DNA from: Pseudomonadota bacterium
GTDB lineage: Bacteria > Pseudomonadota > Gammaproteobacteria > Burkholderiales > Burkholderiaceae_C
Length of the DNA: 48,139 nt
NCBI GenBank assembly: GCA_018242005.1
Contig: JAFECU010000294.1
Span: 1-48,139, forward strand
Direction of reading: 5' to 3'
Part shown: piece after piece, positions 45,000 through 48,139 of the stretch
Layout: each line of letters starts with the position of its first letter
How positions within the stretch are numbered: position 1 is the first letter of the stretch
Translations under genes and position numbers: made by a program
Notes under the pieces: model-generated
Database searches by the model: none
What the model was told of the DNA's origin: nothing
The model's input: the letters and a program-made list of their open reading frames with translations, nothing else

Positions 45000-45977
45000 A
45001 TGAATAAGCGACGATTCCGCATGGGGATGGCCCTGTGCCTGGGCGCCTTCACGCTCGCCATCGCCCTGCCCGCGGCGGCCCAGGAGCCCAAGCCCCTGGT
45101 GAAGATCGTGGTGCCGTTCAACCCGGGCGGCGGGTCGGACCTGTTCGCGCGCCTGCTCGCGCCGGGTCTGTCCGAGGCACTCAAGGTTTCGGTGATCGTG
45201 GAGAACCGCGCCGGCGCAGGCGGCGTGATCGGCACGGACTACGTGGCCAAGTCCAAGCCCGACGGCGACACGCTGCTGCTGTCCGACGCTTCGGCCTATG
45301 CGATCAACCCGCACCTGTACCCGAATCTGCCCTACAAGGCCAGCCAGCTCCAGCCGGTGGCGGACATCGCCCGCTTCGCCAACCTGCTGGTCGTGCCCGC
45401 AAACACGCCCTACGCCAGCCTGGCCGACATCACGCGTGCGGCAAAACAAGAGCCGGGCAGGCTCAGCATCGCCTCCTCGGGCAACGGCAGCAGCACCCAC
45501 CTCACGGCGGTGATGATGCAGCGCCTGGGGCAGTTCTCTCTCACCCATGTGCCCTACAAGGGCAGCGGACCGGCATTCACCGACCTCATCAGCGGCCAGG
45601 TGAACATGATGTTCAGCGGCCTGCCGGCCGTATCGGAATACCTCAAGGGCCAGCGGCTCAAGGCGGTGGCAATCGCCTCGGCCAGGCGCTCGCCCTTCGC
45701 GCCCGAGGTGCCGACCATGGCCGAGGCGGGCTTGCCCGGGTTCGAGTCCTTCATCTCCCAGGGCCTGTTCGCGCCGGCGGGCACGCCACCGGAGACGGTC
45801 GCCAGGATCAACACCGCGGTGAACCAGGTCCTCTGCTCGCCCGAAATGGCGACCCGCCTGGCCCAGGTCAAGGCCGAGTTTCAGCCCAACAGCGCGGCCG
45901 AATACCAGAAGTGGCTCAACGCGCAGTCGGACACCTGGGCGAGGCTGATCAGGGAAGCGGCCATCAGGATCGACTGA
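45000..45977 (+). CDS. Bug/TctC-family substrate-binding protein, operon gene 8
   Basis: This 325-residue receptor has a signal peptide (residues ~1-27, ending ALPAAA-QE) and the motifs VKIVVPFNPGGGSDLFARLL, VENRAGAGGVIGTDYV, THVPYKGSGPAF and EVPTMAEAGLPGF. AAGGAG (44985-44990) precedes ATG 45000. It is the third Bug gene of the run and probably the last gene of the operon; the methyltransferase gene 54 nt further is functionally unrelated. Confidence 0.92.
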   Translation: MNKRRFRMGMALCLGAFTLAIALPAAAQEPKPLVKIVVPFNPGGGSDLFARLLAPGLSEALKVSVIVENRAGAGGVIGTDYVAKSKPDGDTLLLSDASAYAINPHLYPNLPYKASQLQPVADIARFANLLVVPANTPYASLADITRAAKQEPGRLSIASSGNGSSTHLTAVMMQRLGQFSLTHVPYKGSGPAFTDLISGQVNMMFSGLPAVSEYLKGQRLKAVAIASARRSPFAPEVPTMAEAGLPGFESFISQGLFAPAGTPPETVARINTAVNQVLCSPEMATRLAQVKAEFQPNSAAEYQKWLNAQSDTWARLIREAAIRID

Positions 45978-46031
45978 TGGCAAGGACGGCGCCGGTGGAG
46001 GAATAATCGAGCGGTGCATGCTCCAACGCCC

Positions 46032-46664
46032 ATGACCGCCCCACAGACACCCAACCGGCGGGCCGACCTGCCCTTCTCCCAGGCCTGCGAGAACAACCAG
46101 TCCCCCATCCTGGCCGTGCTCGCGCAAGCCTTTGCCGATCGACGCCATGTGCTGGAGATCGGCTCGGGCACGGGCCAGCATGGCGTGCATTTCGCGCCGT
46201 GCCTGCCGCACCTGGTCTGGCAGACCAGCGACCTGGCCGCGAACCACGCCGCCATCAACGCCTGGCAGGCCGCGTATCCAGCACCCAACCTGCGCGCTCC
46301 GCTGCTGCTGGACCTGACCAGCAGCGACTGGCCCGATGGCGCGTTTGACGCCGTGTTCTCCGCCAACACCGCGCACATCATGGCCTGGCCGCTGGTAGTG
46401 CGGCTGTTCGCGATGGCAGGCAGCCACCTGCCCGAGGGCGGCGTGCTGGCGCTGTACGGCCCGTTCAACTACGGCGGCACGTTCACCAGCGACAGCAACC
46501 GCGCCTTCGACGCCTGGCTGCGCGCGCGTGACCCGGCGAGCGGCATACGCCACTTCGAGGACATCGCGACGCTGGCGGCCACACATGGCCTGGTGCTGGC
46601 ACACGACCACGCCATGCCGGCCAACAACCGGCTGCTGGTATTTCGCCGCATGGCCATGACATGA
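46032..46664 (+). CDS. DUF938 SAM-dependent methyltransferase-like protein
   Basis: This 210-residue protein begins LPFSQACENNQSPILAVLAQ and has the SAM-binding motif I VLEIGSGTGQHGVHFA, then LLLDLTSSDWPDGAFDAVFS and GPFNYGGTFTSDSNRAFD, the pattern of DUF938. It is likely a small-molecule methyltransferase of unknown substrate. I choose ATG 46032; the frame can also start at GTG 46014. It lies between the catabolic run and murI and has no visible link to either. Confidence 0.88.
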   Translation: MTAPQTPNRRADLPFSQACENNQSPILAVLAQAFADRRHVLEIGSGTGQHGVHFAPCLPHLVWQTSDLAANHAAINAWQAAYPAPNLRAPLLLDLTSSDWPDGAFDAVFSANTAHIMAWPLVVRLFAMAGSHLPEGGVLALYGPFNYGGTFTSDSNRAFDAWLRARDPASGIRHFEDIATLAATHGLVLAHDHAMPANNRLLVFRRMAMT

Positions 46665-46733
46665 CGGCCGGCGCGGGCATACTCGCCGCCTTGCAGCGCG
46701 CCACGCACGCACCACCTCCCATTTGCACCAACC

Positions 46734-47591
46734 ATGACACAAGCCCCTGCCGCCCGGCCCATCGGCGTGTTCGACAGCGGCGTAGGCGGCCTGAGCGTGC
46801 TGCAAGCCCTGCGCCATGAATTGCCGCACGAAAACTTCGTCTACCTGGCCGACAGCGGCAACGCGCCTTATGGTGACGAGAAGGGCGAAGCCTTCGTGCA
46901 GCAGCGCACGCTGAGCATCGCGCGCTGGCTGGGCGCGCGGCACGGCATCAAGGCCCTGGTGGTGGCCTGCAACACCGCCACTGCCGCGGCCGTGGAGCAA
47001 CTGCGCGCCACCCTGCCCGACCTGCCCGCCATCGGCGTGGAGCCCGCGCTCAAGCCCGCAGCCGCCTGCAGCCAGACGCACCATGTGGGCGTGCTGGCCA
47101 CACGCGGCACGGTGGGCAGCGCGCGCTTTCAACGACTGCTGGAGGCCCATTCGGCGCACACGCGGTTTGCAGTGCAGCCCTGCGACGGACTGGCCCGGGC
47201 CATAGAGCAAAGTACCGAGGAACCACTCCCGGCCACCGAGTCAGCAAAAAAAATAAGAGCGCTTTGCGCCAAGTACACGGACGCTATCGGCATATCTGGC
47301 CTGAAAACCGGCGACATCGACACATTGGTGCTGGGTTGCACTCACTATGTGTTTGCCAAGGATGTGCTCCGTGCCCTGGTGGGCCCCGACGTGCAGATCC
47401 TGGACACGGGCGCCGCCGTCGCCCGCCAGACACGACGCATCCTGGCTCAGGCCGATGCGCTGGCGGATGCAGGGACTGAGCCAGGGCGGATCACGCTCTA
47501 CACCACGGGCCATCTGACCGCGCTGCAGGCCGCTGCCGGCCGTTGGCTGCAATTGCCGGCACAGTGCTGCGCGGCGCTGGCTGGCGTATGA
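46734..47591 (+). CDS. murI: Glutamate racemase
   Basis: This 285-residue enzyme makes D-glutamate for peptidoglycan. It shows GVFDSGVGGLSVLQAL with Asp14/Ser15, YLADSGNAPYGDE, and both catalytic cysteines: Cys79 in VACNTATA and Cys202 in LGCTHY. Length and domain order are normal. An AT-rich stretch at about 47247-47265 (CAGCAAAAAAAATAAGAGCG) contrasts with the rest and resembles part of the interspersed GCGCTT repeat; the frame stays open through it. Confidence 0.95.
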   Translation: MTQAPAARPIGVFDSGVGGLSVLQALRHELPHENFVYLADSGNAPYGDEKGEAFVQQRTLSIARWLGARHGIKALVVACNTATAAAVEQLRATLPDLPAIGVEPALKPAAACSQTHHVGVLATRGTVGSARFQRLLEAHSAHTRFAVQPCDGLARAIEQSTEEPLPATESAKKIRALCAKYTDAIGISGLKTGDIDTLVLGCTHYVFAKDVLRALVGPDVQILDTGAAVARQTRRILAQADALADAGTEPGRITLYTTGHLTALQAAAGRWLQLPAQCCAALAGV

Positions 47592-47693
47592 AAGCCAGGC
47601 CAACGCAACGCCGTTCGAGGCTGAAAACAGCCTTGCTGGGGTCAACGCCAAACACGCCGGAGAAGCCAAGCGCCACATCGTTTGCAGGCCCGG

Positions 47694-47870
47694 TCAAGCC
47701 TTGACGGAGTTCAAGCGCAGCATCAGCGTCATCGGACGCTGCGGCGACTCCTGGAAACCGTAGTGCTCGTAAAACGGCTTGGCGCGCTCGTGGAGGGCGT
47801 GGACGAGCAGCACCCGGACACCGGCGTCCTGCGAAACGCTCATCGCGCGACCGACCTTGCCCCTGTTTCG
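47694..47870 (-). pseudogene. GNAT acetyltransferase, 5'-truncated remnant
   Basis: The minus-strand frame ending at TGA 47696-47694 encodes GVRVLLVHALHERAKPFYEH followed by YGFQESPQRPMTLML, the typical C-terminus of GNAT acetyltransferases of the TacT toxin type. Only about 45 residues of homologous-looking sequence remain; the acetyl-CoA-binding part is gone and the frame runs into the end of an IS3-type transposase. It is therefore a dead remnant, probably of a toxin-antitoxin locus. Confidence 0.7.
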
Positions 47871-47878
47871 TGGAGTGT

Positions 47879-47986
47879 TTAACCCACGGTGCACGCGGCC
47901 GTTTTACGTTGTGCCTCGTACCAGCGTTGCTCGAATTGCATCGGACTAACGCAACCCAGCATCGAATGCAGTCCGCCAGGAGTCAA
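47879..47986 (-). mobile_element. IS3-family transposase OrfB, C-terminal remnant
   Basis: On the minus strand the last ~35 codons before TAA (47881-47879) read LTPGGLHSMLGCVSPMQFEQ followed by RWYEAQRKTAACTVG, matching the HS-LG-SP-FE tail of IS3-group OrfB transposases. The rest of the element is missing: upstream, at about 47986, the sequence changes to an AT-rich terminator. Its 3' end abuts the truncated GNAT gene, so the IS probably inserted there and was later cut by another rearrangement. Confidence 0.7.
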
Positions 47987-47991
47987 TAAAA

Positions 47992-48010
47992 AAGCCTCCA
48001 ACGGAGGCTT
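47992..48010 (-). terminator. Intrinsic terminator for a minus-strand gene beyond the right edge
   Basis: AAGCCTCC (47992-47999) pairs with GGAGGCTT (48003-48010) around a three-base loop. Read on the minus strand it is followed by TTTTTT, so it is strongest for transcription entering from the right edge of the window. Confidence 0.75.
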
Positions 48011-48139
48011 GATTTATGTGGGTTTTTATGTGGTATAGCATCTCAAATCACTCACAAGTCATTGATTCATAATGCTAATTGGCGGAAACGGAGTCCTTAT
48101 AACCCGGACTTCAAAGCAAACCAAGAAACCTCACAACGA
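48011..48139. other. AT-rich terminal segment, probably acquired DNA
   Basis: The last ~130 bases are much more AT-rich (runs such as GATTTATGTGGGTTTTTATG) than the rest of the window and contain no open frame of note. They lie directly beyond an IS remnant and a terminator, so they probably belong to the 3' flank of a mobile element or genomic island continuing to the right. I cannot identify a tRNA or attachment site in it. Confidence 0.45.

Noticed and set aside
44100-47210. 1036-codon minus-strand frame
   Set aside because: It is the mirror of four well-supported plus-strand genes (aldolase, Bug, DUF938, murI) and has low-complexity Ala/Gly/Arg/His content typical of GC-rich shadow frames.
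47588-47704. 38-codon plus-strand frame overlapping the murI stop (ATGA)
   Set aside because: Despite the coupled-looking start, the peptide has no recognisable feature and runs into the antisense GNAT remnant; probably chance.

Overview
The window looks like chromosomal DNA of a betaproteobacterium of the family Comamonadaceae (Acidovorax/Alicycliphilus/Diaphorobacter-like). This is inferred from the high GC content, the many Bug/TctC-type solute receptors, a Liv-type ABC cluster tied to beta-oxidation genes, and several short intergenic repeat families that I associate with this family. Nearly all of it is coding; the last ~260 bases are a scar of mobile DNA with a clear GC drop.

Layout. 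1-1311: end of a PrpF-like isomerase and a Bug receptor, closed by a long hairpin. 1597-4299: CopD-like membrane protein, DHA2-type drug exporter (minus strand), exported DUF1566 protein. 4309-8791 (minus): two SDR dehydrogenases, a glutathione transferase with an extra C-terminal domain, a zinc-independent MDR reductase and a hotdog thioesterase. 8964-11024: an MFS carrier and a flavodoxin-like protein. 11075-21958 (minus): an acyl-CoA catabolic island made of an AMP-forming acyl-CoA ligase, a complete five-gene Liv-type ABC importer, a bifunctional hydratase/3-hydroxyacyl-CoA dehydrogenase and a thiolase. A near-perfect 26-bp palindrome of TetR-operator type lies just upstream of the hydratase/dehydrogenase gene. 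No acyl-CoA dehydrogenase is present in the window.

22124-25759: a tight housekeeping run selO-msrB-yciB-bolA-parvulin with ATGA overlaps, ended by a strong bidirectional terminator. 25759-31710: DUF1624 membrane acyltransferase-like gene, tRNA-Pro, IF-1, an HPP/CBS protein, phosphatidylserine decarboxylase (GTG start), small unknowns, a cysteine-free Rrf2/IscR-like regulator and tRNA-Gly(CCC). 31720-33830: a LysR regulator divergent from a tartrate/D-malate dehydrogenase. 34112-35731: a patatin-like lipoprotein and an exported repeat protein.

35864-45977 is the most interesting part. A LysR regulator is divergent from an eight-gene co-directional run: Bug, UxaA-type sugar-acid dehydratase, semialdehyde dehydrogenase, Bug, a BNR 'sialidase-like' protein without a signal peptide, D-2-hydroxyacid dehydrogenase, HpaI-type aldolase, Bug. 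It reads as a pathway for dehydration and aldol cleavage of a sugar acid or glycoside, with three periplasmic receptors but no TctAB permease. 46032-47591: a DUF938 methyltransferase and glutamate racemase. 47694-48139: a 5'-truncated GNAT gene next to the tail of an IS3-family transposase, a terminator and AT-rich sequence, likely the edge of acquired DNA.
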